Positions 24,579-34,005 are shown, counted from the stretch's first letter. The stretch is DNA of 58,896 nt from Acidobacteriota bacterium (GCA_020199905.1 JAIVJS010000014.1:1-58896), one strand, 5' to 3'. Notes: generated from the letters alone by a model not told the origin. Numbers and translations are program-made.

Positions 24579-25757
24579 ATGTCCACGAACCCTTTGCTGC
24601 CCGTCAGTCCCGAGTCGCCACCGGCGCGGGCCCGGGACGAGGCGTCGCGGACACGCGCTGCGCTCGCCCTCGCCGCGGCCGCTGCCACCAGCATCGTCGT
24701 CGGGATCCTCTGGGACATCTCGTGGCACCGGTCCGTCGGGCGCGACACCTTCTGGACGCCGGCGCACATGGCGATCTACCTCGGCGGGGCGCTCGCGGGC
24801 GTGTCTGCCGCATGGCTCGTCTGGAACGCGACGTTCGGGCAGGCGCCGGCCCGCGCCGCGAGCGTCGCGATCGGACCTCTGCGCGGCCCGCTGGGCGCCT
24901 GGGTCCTCGCATGGGGCGCGGCGGCGATGATCGCCTCCGCGCCGTTCGACGACTGGTGGCACAACGCGTACGGGCTCGACGTGAGAGTCATTTCTCCGCC
25001 CCACGTCGTCCTCGCCGCGGGCATGGTGACGATCGCGCTCGGCGCCATGCTCCTCGCGCTCGCGCGCCAGAACGGGGTGGCGGCCGCCCATACGCGGGCG
25101 AACGCTCTCTTCCTCTACGCCTCGGGAATCGTCGTCACCCTCGCCGCGACGTTCATCATCGAGTACACGTTTCCGCTGCAGCAGCACGGGTGGCTCTTCT
25201 ACGCCGTCGCGGGGCTGGTGTTTCCGGTCTTTCTCGTCGCCATCGGCGGGGCCGGCCGGGCGCGCTGGCCGGCGGCCGCCGCGGCGCTCGTCTACATGGC
25301 CCTGTTCGCGGCGATCGACTGGATCCTTCCGCTCTTTCCGGCCCAGCCCCGGCTGGCTCCCGTCTACAACCCGATCACGCGGATGGTTCCGTTCTGCTTT
25401 CCGCTGCTTCTCGTCTTTCCCGCAATCGCGATCGACCTTCTTCTCAGGCACCGCCGCGAGGGGCGCGACCACCGCCTCGCGGTCTTTCTCGGAGCGGCGT
25501 TCTTCCTCGTTCTCCTGGCCGTGCAGTGGCCGTTCGGCTCGTTCCAGATGACGCCGGCGTCGAGGAACTGGTTCTTCCTCGGCGATCGTTACTGGTCCTA
25601 CTACTTTCACCCCGCCGCCGCATGGAGGTATGGCTTCGCCGAGGGGCCCGCCGGCCGGCCGAGCGCCGCGGGATTCATGGCCGCCGCGGCTCTCTCGGTC
25701 CTGTCGGCGCGCGTCGGGCTCCTCGCCGGCGATCGGCTCTCGCGCGTGCGCCGTTGA
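24579..25757 (+). CDS. Polytopic membrane protein of unknown function
   Basis: 392 residues from ATG 24579 (GGGAGGAGGC upstream, good ribosome site). About ten hydrophobic helices. Conserved-looking aromatic/His motifs face them: ILWDISWHRSVGRDTFWTPAHMAIYLGG, SAPFDDWWHNAYGLDVRVISPPHVVL and GDRYWSYYFHP. The WDxSWH and DDWWH motifs resemble metal- or haem-site membrane proteins, but I cannot name a family. It is coupled by TTGA to the next gene, which carries YtkA/CopC-like traits. The pair may therefore work together in the membrane, perhaps in metal or respiratory-oxidase handling (inference). Confidence 0.75.
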   Translation: MSTNPLLPVSPESPPARARDEASRTRAALALAAAAATSIVVGILWDISWHRSVGRDTFWTPAHMAIYLGGALAGVSAAWLVWNATFGQAPARAASVAIGPLRGPLGAWVLAWGAAAMIASAPFDDWWHNAYGLDVRVISPPHVVLAAGMVTIALGAMLLALARQNGVAAAHTRANALFLYASGIVVTLAATFIIEYTFPLQQHGWLFYAVAGLVFPVFLVAIGGAGRARWPAAAAALVYMALFAAIDWILPLFPAQPRLAPVYNPITRMVPFCFPLLLVFPAIAIDLLLRHRREGRDHRLAVFLGAAFFLVLLAVQWPFGSFQMTPASRNWFFLGDRYWSYYFHPAAAWRYGFAEGPAGRPSAAGFMAAAALSVLSARVGLLAGDRLSRVRR

Positions 25758-27250
25758 AAGCCAGCGTGCGTGTTCGCGCCGCCGCGGTCCTCGCCGCGCT
25801 TCTCCTCTCCGCGGCCGCCGCCGCGCATGTCGGAAGCCCCGACACGTTTTTCGCCGGCGCCGCGGGCCCCTATGCGGTCCGAGTCACGATCCGGCCGCCC
25901 GGCGTGGTTCCGGGGCTGGCGGAAATCTCGGTCCGTGTCGAGTCGGCCGGCGTGCGGCGCGTGACGATTCGCCCGATCCCATTCGACGCGGGCCCCACGG
26001 GAGCGCCGCCCCCCGACACGGCGAAGGCGGTCGCGGGGCAGCCAGGCCTCTACTCGGGCGCCCTCTGGCTGATGACCGAAGGCGCCTACACCATCGAGAT
26101 CTCGGTCGAGGGCGACGCGGGCACGGGAGGAACGGCCGTCCCGATCGCGTCTCTGGCGACCCGAGTGCTGCCCATGGGACGGGGGCTCTTCTTCCTCGTT
26201 CTGTCCTTCGCCGTGTTCCTGGTCGCGGGCGGGCTCGCGATCGTCTTCGCGGCCGCCAGCGAGAGCACCCTGCCTCCCGGGGAGAAGCCCGGCATCGCGC
26301 GCCGTCGCGCCGCCGCCGTCACGACGGCCGTCGCCGGCGCCGTCTTCCTCCTGCTCCTCTTCGGCGAGAGCGCCTGGTCCTCCCGGTTGCGGCGATCCTC
26401 GGAGGGGCGAATCTTCCGGCCCTACCGCGCTTCGGCGCTCGTGCGCGCGGAGGGGACGGGCCGCGTGCTCAGGCTGACGATCGATGATCCTTCCTGGAGA
26501 ACCGCCTCGTGGCGCCCGCTCGTGCCCGACCACGGCAAGCTCATGCATCTCTTCGCGATGCGGGAGCCGGCGTTCGACGCCTTCGCGCACGTGCACCCCG
26601 CAGCGGTGTCGGATCGCGCGTTCGAGGCGCCCTTCCCGGCCCTGCCGGCGGGAACCTATTCGATCTTCGCGGACGTGACAGACGAGACCGGCCTCTCCCA
26701 GACGCTCACCGCGCGGGCCGACGTTCCCGCCGCTCCGGCCGCAAGCGTTCCGCCGTCGGCAGGCGTCTTTGCCGCACCTGATCCCGACGACTCCTCACGC
26801 GTCAGCCCGCCCCTGCCGCCGGTGATCGGCTCTCCCGGCACGTCGGACCTGGGCGGCGGTCTCGCGATGACGTGGGCGTCTCCAGCCGGGCCGGTTCTCG
26901 CCGGCCGCGAGACGACGCTGCGTTTTCTGGTGCGGGATGCCGGGGGCCGCCCGGCGGCGCTCCAGCCCTACATGGGGATGCCGGCGCACGCGGCCGTCCT
27001 GAGAGACGACGGGTCTGTCTTCATCCACCTCCATCCGATGGGAACGATCTCGATGGCCTCTCTCGATGTGCTCGGGGCCCGCCGCGCCACGGAGGCTCCG
27101 TCTCCTCACGCCGGGCATTCTTCGGCAGCCGCCCCGGGAGCCGTGTCGTTCCCCTACGCGTTCCCGAAGCCGGGCCCGTACCGGCTGTGGGTCCAGGTGC
27201 GAAGCGGCGGCGAAGTCCGAACCGGAGTCTTCGACGTCCTGATCCGCTGA
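25754..27250 (+). CDS. Membrane-anchored YtkA/CopC-like protein with His/Met-rich extracytoplasmic domains
   Basis: 498 residues. TTG start 25754 overlaps the previous stop (TTGA); GTG 25766 is an alternative. Signal peptide (RAAAVLAALLLSAAAAAHVG), then an immunoglobulin-like domain (YAVRVTIRPPGVVPGLAEISV). Membrane helices lie at about residues 140-165 (GLFFLVLSFAVFLVAGGLAIVF) and 190-210 (AAAVTTAVAGAVFLLLLFG). Two further beta domains carry VPDHGKLMHLFAMREP, AFAHVHPAAV, MGMPAHAAVLRDD and VFIHLHPMGTISM. These clustered His/Met pairs suggest copper or another soft metal, but this is inference. It ends 136 bases before the small GTG gene. Confidence 0.75.
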   Translation: MKASVRVRAAAVLAALLLSAAAAAHVGSPDTFFAGAAGPYAVRVTIRPPGVVPGLAEISVRVESAGVRRVTIRPIPFDAGPTGAPPPDTAKAVAGQPGLYSGALWLMTEGAYTIEISVEGDAGTGGTAVPIASLATRVLPMGRGLFFLVLSFAVFLVAGGLAIVFAAASESTLPPGEKPGIARRRAAAVTTAVAGAVFLLLLFGESAWSSRLRRSSEGRIFRPYRASALVRAEGTGRVLRLTIDDPSWRTASWRPLVPDHGKLMHLFAMREPAFDAFAHVHPAAVSDRAFEAPFPALPAGTYSIFADVTDETGLSQTLTARADVPAAPAASVPPSAGVFAAPDPDDSSRVSPPLPPVIGSPGTSDLGGGLAMTWASPAGPVLAGRETTLRFLVRDAGGRPAALQPYMGMPAHAAVLRDDGSVFIHLHPMGTISMASLDVLGARRATEAPSPHAGHSSAAAPGAVSFPYAFPKPGPYRLWVQVRSGGEVRTGVFDVLIR

Positions 27251-27300
27251 CGGCTCCGTCGAAAAACCAGGGTGGCTTTCACCTGCACTGTGGTTAAGCT

Positions 27301-27351
27301 CGTACCGAGAGAGGTCTCCCGACCGAAGGGAGGCAGGAGGCTCTCGGTGCG
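27301..27351 (+). promoter_or_regulatory. Strongly structured leader upstream of a small membrane protein
   Basis: CGTACCGAGAG (27301-27311) pairs with CTCTCGGTGCG (27341-27351): 11 bp including one T-G wobble. Nested inside, CTCCC (27316-27320) pairs with GGGAG (27328-27332) around a 7-base loop. It lies between a TGA (27250) and a GTG start (27387) with a GGAGG ribosome site. It could be an attenuator, a structured RNA or a terminator for the upstream gene. Confidence 0.45.
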
Positions 27352-27386
27352 GGAACCGAAGCGAACGAAGTGAACGGAGGCGACGT

Positions 27387-27572
27387 GTGAGCTGGCTCGC
27401 CTGGCTGGGTCTCGCCGTCTTGGTCGGAGTCATCGCGGCCGTCACCGGGATCAAGCCGAAGGGGACCCGGCACGTGGCCGGCACGCGAATGATGGGAATC
27501 GGGAGGTTAGCTCTCTTTTTCCTGCTCGCCCTCTTCGCGTGGCTCGCCTACAGAGCCCGCTCCGGCGGCTGA
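27387..27572 (+). CDS. Small two-helix membrane protein
   Basis: 61 residues, GTG start 27387 with ACGGAGGCGAC as ribosome site. Two hydrophobic helices (SWLAWLGLAVLVGVIAAVTG and GRLALFFLLALFAWLAY) are joined by a basic loop IKPKGTRHVAGTRMM. Codon use looks like the neighbours, and the loop resembles other tiny membrane proteins that I cannot name. The last 66 bases overlap the 3' end of dinB on the other strand. Confidence 0.6.
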   Translation: MSWLAWLGLAVLVGVIAAVTGIKPKGTRHVAGTRMMGIGRLALFFLLALFAWLAYRARSGG

Positions 27573-28697
27573 TCCGTCGTCGGCGAGCTCCAGGGCGGGC
27601 TGGCCGTCCGGCGGCGCCGGAGCGGAGCCATCCTCGAGGTTGTGGAGGGAAACTCCCAGGAGCCGCACGGGCCGGGCGCCCGCTTCTGTCTTGTCGATCA
27701 AGGCGAGCGCGCGCTCGCGGACCTCGTCCGCCGACCGTGTGGCGGGCCGGCGGGTCTCGCTGCGCGTGATCGTCTGGAAGGTCGAGTAGCGAAGCTTCAG
27801 GACGACGGTGCGCGCCGCGAGCTCCTTCTTCTCGAGAAAGCGCGCGGAGGCCTCCGCCAGCCGCGCGACCTCCTCGCGGATCCGACCCATCTCCGTCAGG
27901 TCGCGCGCGTAGGTCTCCTCCGAGCCGATCGACTTGCGCTCGCGGTCGGGCTCGACGGCGCGGTCGTCGTCTCCGTGCGCCAGCCGGCGCAGCCATTCCG
28001 CCAGACTCCCTACCGCGCCTCGGAGCGTCTCCTCCGACGCGGCCCGGACGTCGACGAGCCGGTCGATCCCCGCGGCGCGCAACCGTTTGGCGGTGACGGG
28101 ACCGACGCCCCACAGCGCGTCGACCGGCAGCTTCTGGAGGAACGCCTCGACTCTCTCGGGCGCGATGACGGTCAGGCCGTCCGGTTTCTTCCAGCCGGAG
28201 GCGATCTTGGCGAGGAACTTGTTGGGCGCAACGCCGGCCGACGCCGTGAGCCCGGTGTCTTCGCAGATGCGGGTCTTGATCCTTCGAGCGACGTCGACGC
28301 CGAGAGGGATTCCCCACGCGTTCTCGGTGACGTCGAGATATGCCTCGTCGAGCGACAGGCCCTCGACGAGCGGAGTCACCTCGCGAAAGATCTGGAAGAC
28401 CCGTTCGGAGACCGCCCGGTACTTCGCGAAGTCCGGGCGCAGGATGACGAGCTCCGGACAGAGGCGGACGGCGCGCGACATCGGCAGGGCGGACCGGACG
28501 CCGTACTTCCGGGCCTCGTAGCTCGCCGCAGCGACCACCCCGCGGCTCTCGGGACTTCCTCCGACGGCCACCGGCCGACCTCGCAGCAAGGGGTCGTCCC
28601 GCTGCTCGACCGACGTGTAAAACGCGTCCATGTCGACGTGAAGAATCCGTCGAACCCGCCCGGCCGCCGGCGCGGAACAATCGCCGGGGAATGTCAA
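27507..28697 (-). CDS. dinB: DNA polymerase IV (Y family)
   Basis: 396 residues, error-prone translesion polymerase. Palm motifs HVDMDAFYTSVEQRDDP and GLSLDEAYLDVT carry the catalytic Asp and Glu. ARKYGVRSALPMSRA and LTASAGVAPNKFLAKIASG follow, then the helix-hairpin-helix WGVGPVTAKRLRAAGI and a little-finger domain. The C-terminal tail (residues after about 350) is acidic and disordered, ending EEGEQEKES without an obvious clamp-binding motif. TTG 28697 overlaps the stop of the kinase gene (TTGA), so translation seems coupled. No other start lies before the first motif. Confidence 0.92.
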   Translation of the reverse strand: MTFPGDCSAPAAGRVRRILHVDMDAFYTSVEQRDDPLLRGRPVAVGGSPESRGVVAAASYEARKYGVRSALPMSRAVRLCPELVILRPDFAKYRAVSERVFQIFREVTPLVEGLSLDEAYLDVTENAWGIPLGVDVARRIKTRICEDTGLTASAGVAPNKFLAKIASGWKKPDGLTVIAPERVEAFLQKLPVDALWGVGPVTAKRLRAAGIDRLVDVRAASEETLRGAVGSLAEWLRRLAHGDDDRAVEPDRERKSIGSEETYARDLTEMGRIREEVARLAEASARFLEKKELAARTVVLKLRYSTFQTITRSETRRPATRSADEVRERALALIDKTEAGARPVRLLGVSLHNLEDGSAPAPPDGQPALELADDGSAAGAGSVGEPREEGEQEKES

Positions 28698-31426
28698 TGC
28701 CCGGCGCTTCGATCCGGCCCGAACCAGCCGGTCAGGACGATGAGCTGCCGCGTGACCTCGGGCGGCCGCGGCGACTGGATCACGATGAATTCGTTTCCAT
28801 CCGCTGAGACGTCGTACTCGCGGGGCGAGTCTTCTCCTCTACCGTGGTGAAAGGGCCCCGCAAAGAGGACCATGGGCGTGCCGGGGACCGGCTCCGGATT
28901 CCCTGAGAGCTCGACGGAAAAGAACTGGTCGCCCGCGCGGTAAACGAGCTCTCGCCCGCCGCGCGTCCAGGCGGGCTCCTCGCCGCCGTTTGTCGACACC
29001 TTGATGCGGCTGCCGGGCCCGGGATATGGCCGGAGATAGATCTCTCTCTGCCCGCTTTCATCGGACACGTAAGCGATCCATCGCCCGTCCGGCGAGAACG
29101 CCGCGGCAAAGTTTCGAAAATCTCCGCCGAGCCAGAGGCGTGGCTCCGGTTTGCTCCCGAGAGTGACCGTCCACAGGCTCAGCGGAACGCGGGAAGCGTT
29201 GGTTTCTGTCTTGCGGTCCTCCACGGTGTAAATGATGACCTTTCCATCGGGGGACCACGAGTTCGCAAACTCGGCGCGGCTGCCGGTTTCCGTAACGGTC
29301 TCGACGTTCCGACTCGCGTCCGCCGGCTTCATCGCCAGGCGCGGCTCGCCCACGTTGAACAGGGTGAACGCCAGGCGGCGGCCGTCGGGGGACCAGACGG
29401 GACAGAAGAAACGCCCGGGCTCGGAGGTCAACAACGACAGGATCTGTCGGGACCGGTCAAAAACAGACAGTTTGCCCGACTGCTCCTCGAGCCTCATCAA
29501 GGCGATCCGCCGTCCGTCCGGCGAGAGGCGCGGGTGAGAGTACTGTGCGGGAGGCAGGGGAAGCGCGGCGCCTTTTCCGTCCCGTCCCACGGTCCAGACG
29601 GTCGTCTGAGACGGCGGGAGAGCAGGCCCGCTTGGAGAGATGAGCGTCCCGCGGGCGGACGCGAAGTGAGCGAACTTCCCGTCTTCGATGACGAGCAGGT
29701 TGTCCGGCAAAGTGACAGGCGTCCCGGAGGTCGCCAGGCGCGTCAAGTCGAAGGGAACGGCGAAGAGACCTTTTCCGCGGACGAACACGAGCTGCCCGGT
29801 ATCGACGTACCGGGCGTAACCGCTGCCTTCGAGCACGATCTTCCGCCGCAGACTGCCCGTCTCGAGAACGGCGATCCGGGCGCTCGCGAGGTCCTGGAAA
29901 TCGGCTCCGAAAACGATCGTGACGAGGATGCCTCGTCCGCCGGGAAGCGCCTGCGGCCAGAGATGTCCGTGTTCGCCCGGCGCGAGAAAGGTGAACGGCT
30001 CCGTTTGACCTCCGTTCTCAGGCACCCGGTAGAGTCCCCCGTTCGGCGCGCGCGAAAACAGGATGAATCCGTCCGCCGTCCATGTTCCCCCGTGCGCGAC
30101 CGGCGGAGCATCGGAGATGCGGACGGCAGCTCCGCCGGACAGCGGGACCTTCTTCAACTCCGTCAGCGTGAAGAACCCGATCCACTCTCCGTCCGGCGAA
30201 AAGAACGGATTCAATCCGCCCTCCGTGCCGGCCAGTGCGACGGTTTCGGATCCGTCGAGGCGCCGGCGATAGAGGCGGGGAGTACCCGACTGACTGCCGC
30301 GGAAAACGACGGTCGCGCCATCGGGGGAGAGCGCGACGGAGGGGCGTCCTCCGCCAAGGAGCCGGACTCCCTCGGGAAGGGAAAGGACGGCTTGTAACCG
30401 CGGGGAAGGCGGGAGGGTGCCGGGAGGGCGACGGCTCAAGAGGAGCGCGGCAGCGACCGCGGCTCCCAACAGGGCTCCCACCGCAAGCCAGGCCCACGGC
30501 TGTGGCCGGCGCGAGGCCCCGCGGACGACGGCGGTCGGAACCGTTTCCGTGGATGCTGGCGCCGGTGTTGCCTGGACGTCCTCGAGCTCCAGCCTCGCGT
30601 CGGAAATGTCGTGGAGCCGTTTGCGCAGATCCTTCTGCAGGCATCGCCGGAGGAGATCTCGGACCCGGGGAGGCAGCGAGGGCGGAAGGGCGGACCAGTC
30701 CGGCTCGTCGGCGACGATCGCCGAGAGCGTGTCGGAGACCGACTCGCCCGGGAAGGCACGGCGGCCCGTCAGGCACTCGTAGAGCACGCACCCGAAGGAA
30801 AAAATGTCCGTGCGCTTGTCGAGGGTGCGGCCGCGGGCCTGCTCCGGGCTCATGTACGCGGCGGTGCCGAGGATGATGCCGGTCTGCGTTCCGACGCTGA
30901 TCGTGGGAGACCGCGACTGGTCGCCCGAACCGGCCGAGCCTCGCTCCGCCGTCTTGGCGAGGCCGAAGTCGAGAACCTTGACGGCGCCGTCGGGGCGGAG
31001 CATCACGTTGGCCGGTTTCAGGTCTCGATGAATGACCCCCGCGTCGTGCGCCGCGCCGAGGCCGGCCGCGATCTCGGCAGCGATGCGCAGCGCCTCGTCG
31101 AGGGGAAGCGGCCAGCCCGCAAGGCGCGAAGCGAGAGTCTCCCCCTCGATGCACTCCAGGATCAGGTACGAGTGTCCGTCGGCGGATTCCTCGAGGCCGT
31201 AGATCGAGCCGACGTTCGCGTGATTCAGGGACGCGAGAACCCGGGCCTCGCGCTGGAACCGGGCGAGCCGCTCCGGGTCCGTTTCGAAGCCCGCCGGCAG
31301 CGCCTTGACGGCGACGTCCCGGTGAAGGCGCGTGTCGCGCGCGCGGAACACGTCCCCCATGCCGCCCTTTCCGAGAGGCCCGGAGATCTCGTATGGACCG
31401 AGGCGGATTCCGGGGCGGAGCGTCAT
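28694..31426 (-). CDS. Ser/Thr protein kinase with PD40 beta-propeller sensor domain
   Basis: 910 residues. Kinase domain residues 10-275: glycine loop LGKGGMGDVFRAR, Lys41 (VAVKAL), catalytic HRDLKPANVML (Asp135), DFG at 152-154 (VLDFGLAKTA) and GTAAYMSPEQARG (activation segment). A membrane helix follows at about 330-350 (WAWLAVGALLGAAVAAALLL). The outer domain is a WD40-like propeller with SPDGATVVF, SPDGEWIGFF, SPDGRRIALM and SPDGRWIAYVSDES blades. This architecture is typical of Acidobacteria. Input is likely extracytoplasmic. The gene is followed by dinB, coupled by TTGA. Confidence 0.93.
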   Translation of the reverse strand: MTLRPGIRLGPYEISGPLGKGGMGDVFRARDTRLHRDVAVKALPAGFETDPERLARFQREARVLASLNHANVGSIYGLEESADGHSYLILECIEGETLASRLAGWPLPLDEALRIAAEIAAGLGAAHDAGVIHRDLKPANVMLRPDGAVKVLDFGLAKTAERGSAGSGDQSRSPTISVGTQTGIILGTAAYMSPEQARGRTLDKRTDIFSFGCVLYECLTGRRAFPGESVSDTLSAIVADEPDWSALPPSLPPRVRDLLRRCLQKDLRKRLHDISDARLELEDVQATPAPASTETVPTAVVRGASRRPQPWAWLAVGALLGAAVAAALLLSRRPPGTLPPSPRLQAVLSLPEGVRLLGGGRPSVALSPDGATVVFRGSQSGTPRLYRRRLDGSETVALAGTEGGLNPFFSPDGEWIGFFTLTELKKVPLSGGAAVRISDAPPVAHGGTWTADGFILFSRAPNGGLYRVPENGGQTEPFTFLAPGEHGHLWPQALPGGRGILVTIVFGADFQDLASARIAVLETGSLRRKIVLEGSGYARYVDTGQLVFVRGKGLFAVPFDLTRLATSGTPVTLPDNLLVIEDGKFAHFASARGTLISPSGPALPPSQTTVWTVGRDGKGAALPLPPAQYSHPRLSPDGRRIALMRLEEQSGKLSVFDRSRQILSLLTSEPGRFFCPVWSPDGRRLAFTLFNVGEPRLAMKPADASRNVETVTETGSRAEFANSWSPDGKVIIYTVEDRKTETNASRVPLSLWTVTLGSKPEPRLWLGGDFRNFAAAFSPDGRWIAYVSDESGQREIYLRPYPGPGSRIKVSTNGGEEPAWTRGGRELVYRAGDQFFSVELSGNPEPVPGTPMVLFAGPFHHGRGEDSPREYDVSADGNEFIVIQSPRPPEVTRQLIVLTGWFGPDRSAGH

Positions 31427-31470
31427 GAGCCGGGCGCCTGCCCGTGGGAGGCCAGTCTGCTCGGCCCGCC

Positions 31471-31493
31471 CCGAGCGATTCGCGGGCGCTCGG
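31471..31493 (-). terminator. Hairpin after the E1 dehydrogenase gene
   Basis: CCGAGCG (31471-31477) and CGCTCGG (31487-31493) make a perfect 7-bp stem with a 9-base loop, 17 bases past the stop of the E1 gene. No T tract. Confidence 0.4.
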
Positions 31494-31509
31494 AAGGAAT
31501 GGCGAATCC

Positions 31510-34005
31510 CTAGTAGGAAAGGAGAAGCCGGGCGGCGCGCACGACCTCGGCTTCGGAGGGAAGGAAGAACTCCTCGAGGGGCGGTGAGTAGGGAACGGGC
31601 GTGTCGAGAGCGCCGACGATCCGCACCGGCGCGTCCAGGTGCTCGAAGGCCTCTTCCTGGATGATCGCCGCGACGCTTTCGCCGATCCCGCCCGTGCGGG
31701 AGTCTTCGTGGAGGACGAGGACGCGGTGGCAGTGCCGCGCGAGCGCGAGCACAGCGTCCCTGTCCAGAGGGGCGAGGCTCCTCAGGTCGAGGACGGACGA
31801 CTCGATCCCGTCGGCGGCGAGCTTCTCCGCGACGCGCAGAGCCAGGTGCACGAAGGCGCCGTACGAAATGATCGCGAGGTCGCCTCCGGAGCGGCGCAGC
31901 GCCGCTTTTCCGATCGGCAGGGGCGCGGGAGCCTGGTCGGGCAGGACCTGCTTCACGCGAGGATCGCGATAGAGCGCGATGTGCTCGTAGAAGAGGACGG
32001 GGTCGGGGTCGGCCACCGCGGCCGCCATCAATGCGCGGGCGTCGGCGGGCGTCGATGGGACGACGATCTTCAGTCCCGGCGTCCGGTAGAACCACGGCTC
32101 GGTGTTCTGGCTGTGGTACGGCCCCGCGTGGCGCAGCCCTCCCCAGGGCATCCGGACGACCATGGGCACCGACGCTCCCCATCGATAGCGGATCTTGGCG
32201 GCGCTGTTGACGAGCTGGTTGAAGCCCGTCGCGACGAAGTCGTTGAACTGCATTTCCCCGATCGGCCTCTGACCGGCCAGCGCGGACCCGACGCAGACGC
32301 CGAGGACGGCTCCCTCGGCGAGCGGCGAGTTCAGGATCCGATCGGCGTGCTTTTTCAGGAGCGGGCGCAGCAGCAGGAAGGCGTTACCGTATTTTCCGCC
32401 GACGTCCTCGCCATAGACGAAGACCCGGGGATCCGCCTCGAGGGCGTCTCCCACGCCGAGCATCACCGCCTCGAGAAACGTGCGGCCCTTCGCGTCGAAC
32501 GCCGGCCCCGTCTCGAGAGGCGGCAGGGGCGGCGCTTCGCCTCGCCGGATCCCCGGATCGAGCGGCTCCGTCCGGCGCCGTCCCGGCTCGCCCGCGAAGA
32601 CGCCTGTCCCGGCGCTCTCGGGCTCGGGCCACGGCGCGTCGATGACGCGGCGGGCCTGTTCCTCGACGAGCGCGTCCGCCTCGCGCCGGAAACGGTCGAG
32701 GTCGCCGGGGGCGAGAAGGCCTTCGGCTTCCAGGCGCGCCGCGTAGGTGGCGATCGGCTCGCGGCGCGACCAGAAGGCATACAGCTCCTCGTCCGCATAC
32801 CCGGCCTCCGAAGGTTTCGGGTAGCCCCAGGAAATCGCGGGCTCCTTGCCGAGGTAGAGCATGTCGTCGTGGTGGGCGTGGCCGCACATCCGCATGCAGA
32901 CGAGCTCGATCAATGCGGGTCCCCGCCCCTGCCGCGCCCGCTCGGCCGCCCACGTGAAAGCGGCGGCGATCGCCTCGGGATCCGTTCCGTCGATCGTGAT
33001 CCCGGGGATTCCGTATCCGGCCGCCTTGTCGGCAAAGACCCTCACGGCCGATTGGTCCTCGACCGGGGTCGAGAGAGCGGTCTGATTGTTCTGAACGCAG
33101 AAGACCGCCGGGAGCCGCCGAGCGGCGCACAGGTTGATCGCTTCGTGCCACTCGCCGAGCGACGTGCCGCCTTCGCCGATGAAGGACACGGCGACGCGCC
33201 CGGAGCCGTCTCGGGAGAACGCCATGGCGAGTCCGGCGACCGTCAGAGACGAGATCGCGAGGGGAGCGGACGCCGGCAGGACTCCCCAGGAGAAGTCGCC
33301 GACGTGCAGGTCCTTGCCCTGCATGGGGGAGCCGGCCTTTCCCATCTGCGCGGCGAGCACGAGGCGCACCGATTCGGGATCGGGCCGCATGGCGAGCTCG
33401 GCGCCGAGATCTCGGATGAGCGGCGCGACGACATCGCCGCGCCAGGCACCGTCGGAGGAGCGGTAGTCGCCGCCCCGCCGCAGCCGCAGAGGCGCGGCGT
33501 AGATCGCCTCCTGTCCCAGCGACCGGAAGCCCTTGCCCTGGAAGGACACGCCGCGATAGCGCACCTCGCCGCCCGAGAAGAACGCCTTCAATCGGTTGTC
33601 GGTCGCCCTGGTGAGGACCATCCCGCGCAACATCTCGATCCGCTCCTCTCGCGTGAGCGACGCCGCGATCGCCTCGCGCCGGAGGAACCCGTCGCAGGCC
33701 TCGAGAAGGTCGGTCGTCGCGCTCGTGAGTCGGTCCTCGACGGTGACGCCCGGAGTCGTCTCCGGCAATCCCTGCGGCGGGGATCCCGCGAGGGCGCGGG
33801 AAAGCGCCCGCGCGAACGCGCCCCGCAGCGCGTCGATCGCCGCCGCGCTGCGTCCGGGGTCCTTCTCGCAGCACGACGCGAACGCCGCCAGAGCCGGGGC
33901 GAGGGCGAACGGGTGGCGTTCCGCGACGAAGGCCGCGAACCGGTCCGTGAGACCGACGCGGCGGGGCGAAGAGACCGATGCGGCCGGAGCGAACGTGCGA
34001 GCCAC
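31510..34005 (-). CDS. Fused alpha/beta E1 subunit of a thiamine-diphosphate 2-oxo acid dehydrogenase
   Basis: About 831 residues. The alpha half has FIGEGGTSLGEWHEAINLCAARR with NN (ThDP binding, GxGxx...NN), MQGKDLHVGDFSWG and CMRMCGHAHHDDM. A linker near residue 480 leads to the beta half with VFVYGEDVGGKYGNAFLLLRPL, LNSPLAEGAVLGVCVG, GEMQFNDFVATGFNQLVN and HEDSRTGGIGESVAAIIQEEAFEHLDAPV. Closest to branched-chain/pyruvate type E1 of the alpha-beta fused type. An N-terminal extension of about 110 residues lies before the alpha domain. GTG 34005 is preferred; an in-frame TTG lies at 34041. No E2/E3 gene is nearby. Confidence 0.9.
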   Translation of the reverse strand: MARTFAPAASVSSPRRVGLTDRFAAFVAERHPFALAPALAAFASCCEKDPGRSAAAIDALRGAFARALSRALAGSPPQGLPETTPGVTVEDRLTSATTDLLEACDGFLRREAIAASLTREERIEMLRGMVLTRATDNRLKAFFSGGEVRYRGVSFQGKGFRSLGQEAIYAAPLRLRRGGDYRSSDGAWRGDVVAPLIRDLGAELAMRPDPESVRLVLAAQMGKAGSPMQGKDLHVGDFSWGVLPASAPLAISSLTVAGLAMAFSRDGSGRVAVSFIGEGGTSLGEWHEAINLCAARRLPAVFCVQNNQTALSTPVEDQSAVRVFADKAAGYGIPGITIDGTDPEAIAAAFTWAAERARQGRGPALIELVCMRMCGHAHHDDMLYLGKEPAISWGYPKPSEAGYADEELYAFWSRREPIATYAARLEAEGLLAPGDLDRFRREADALVEEQARRVIDAPWPEPESAGTGVFAGEPGRRRTEPLDPGIRRGEAPPLPPLETGPAFDAKGRTFLEAVMLGVGDALEADPRVFVYGEDVGGKYGNAFLLLRPLLKKHADRILNSPLAEGAVLGVCVGSALAGQRPIGEMQFNDFVATGFNQLVNSAAKIRYRWGASVPMVVRMPWGGLRHAGPYHSQNTEPWFYRTPGLKIVVPSTPADARALMAAAVADPDPVLFYEHIALYRDPRVKQVLPDQAPAPLPIGKAALRRSGGDLAIISYGAFVHLALRVAEKLAADGIESSVLDLRSLAPLDRDAVLALARHCHRVLVLHEDSRTGGIGESVAAIIQEEAFEHLDAPVRIVGALDTPVPYSPPLEEFFLPSEAEVVRAARLLLSY

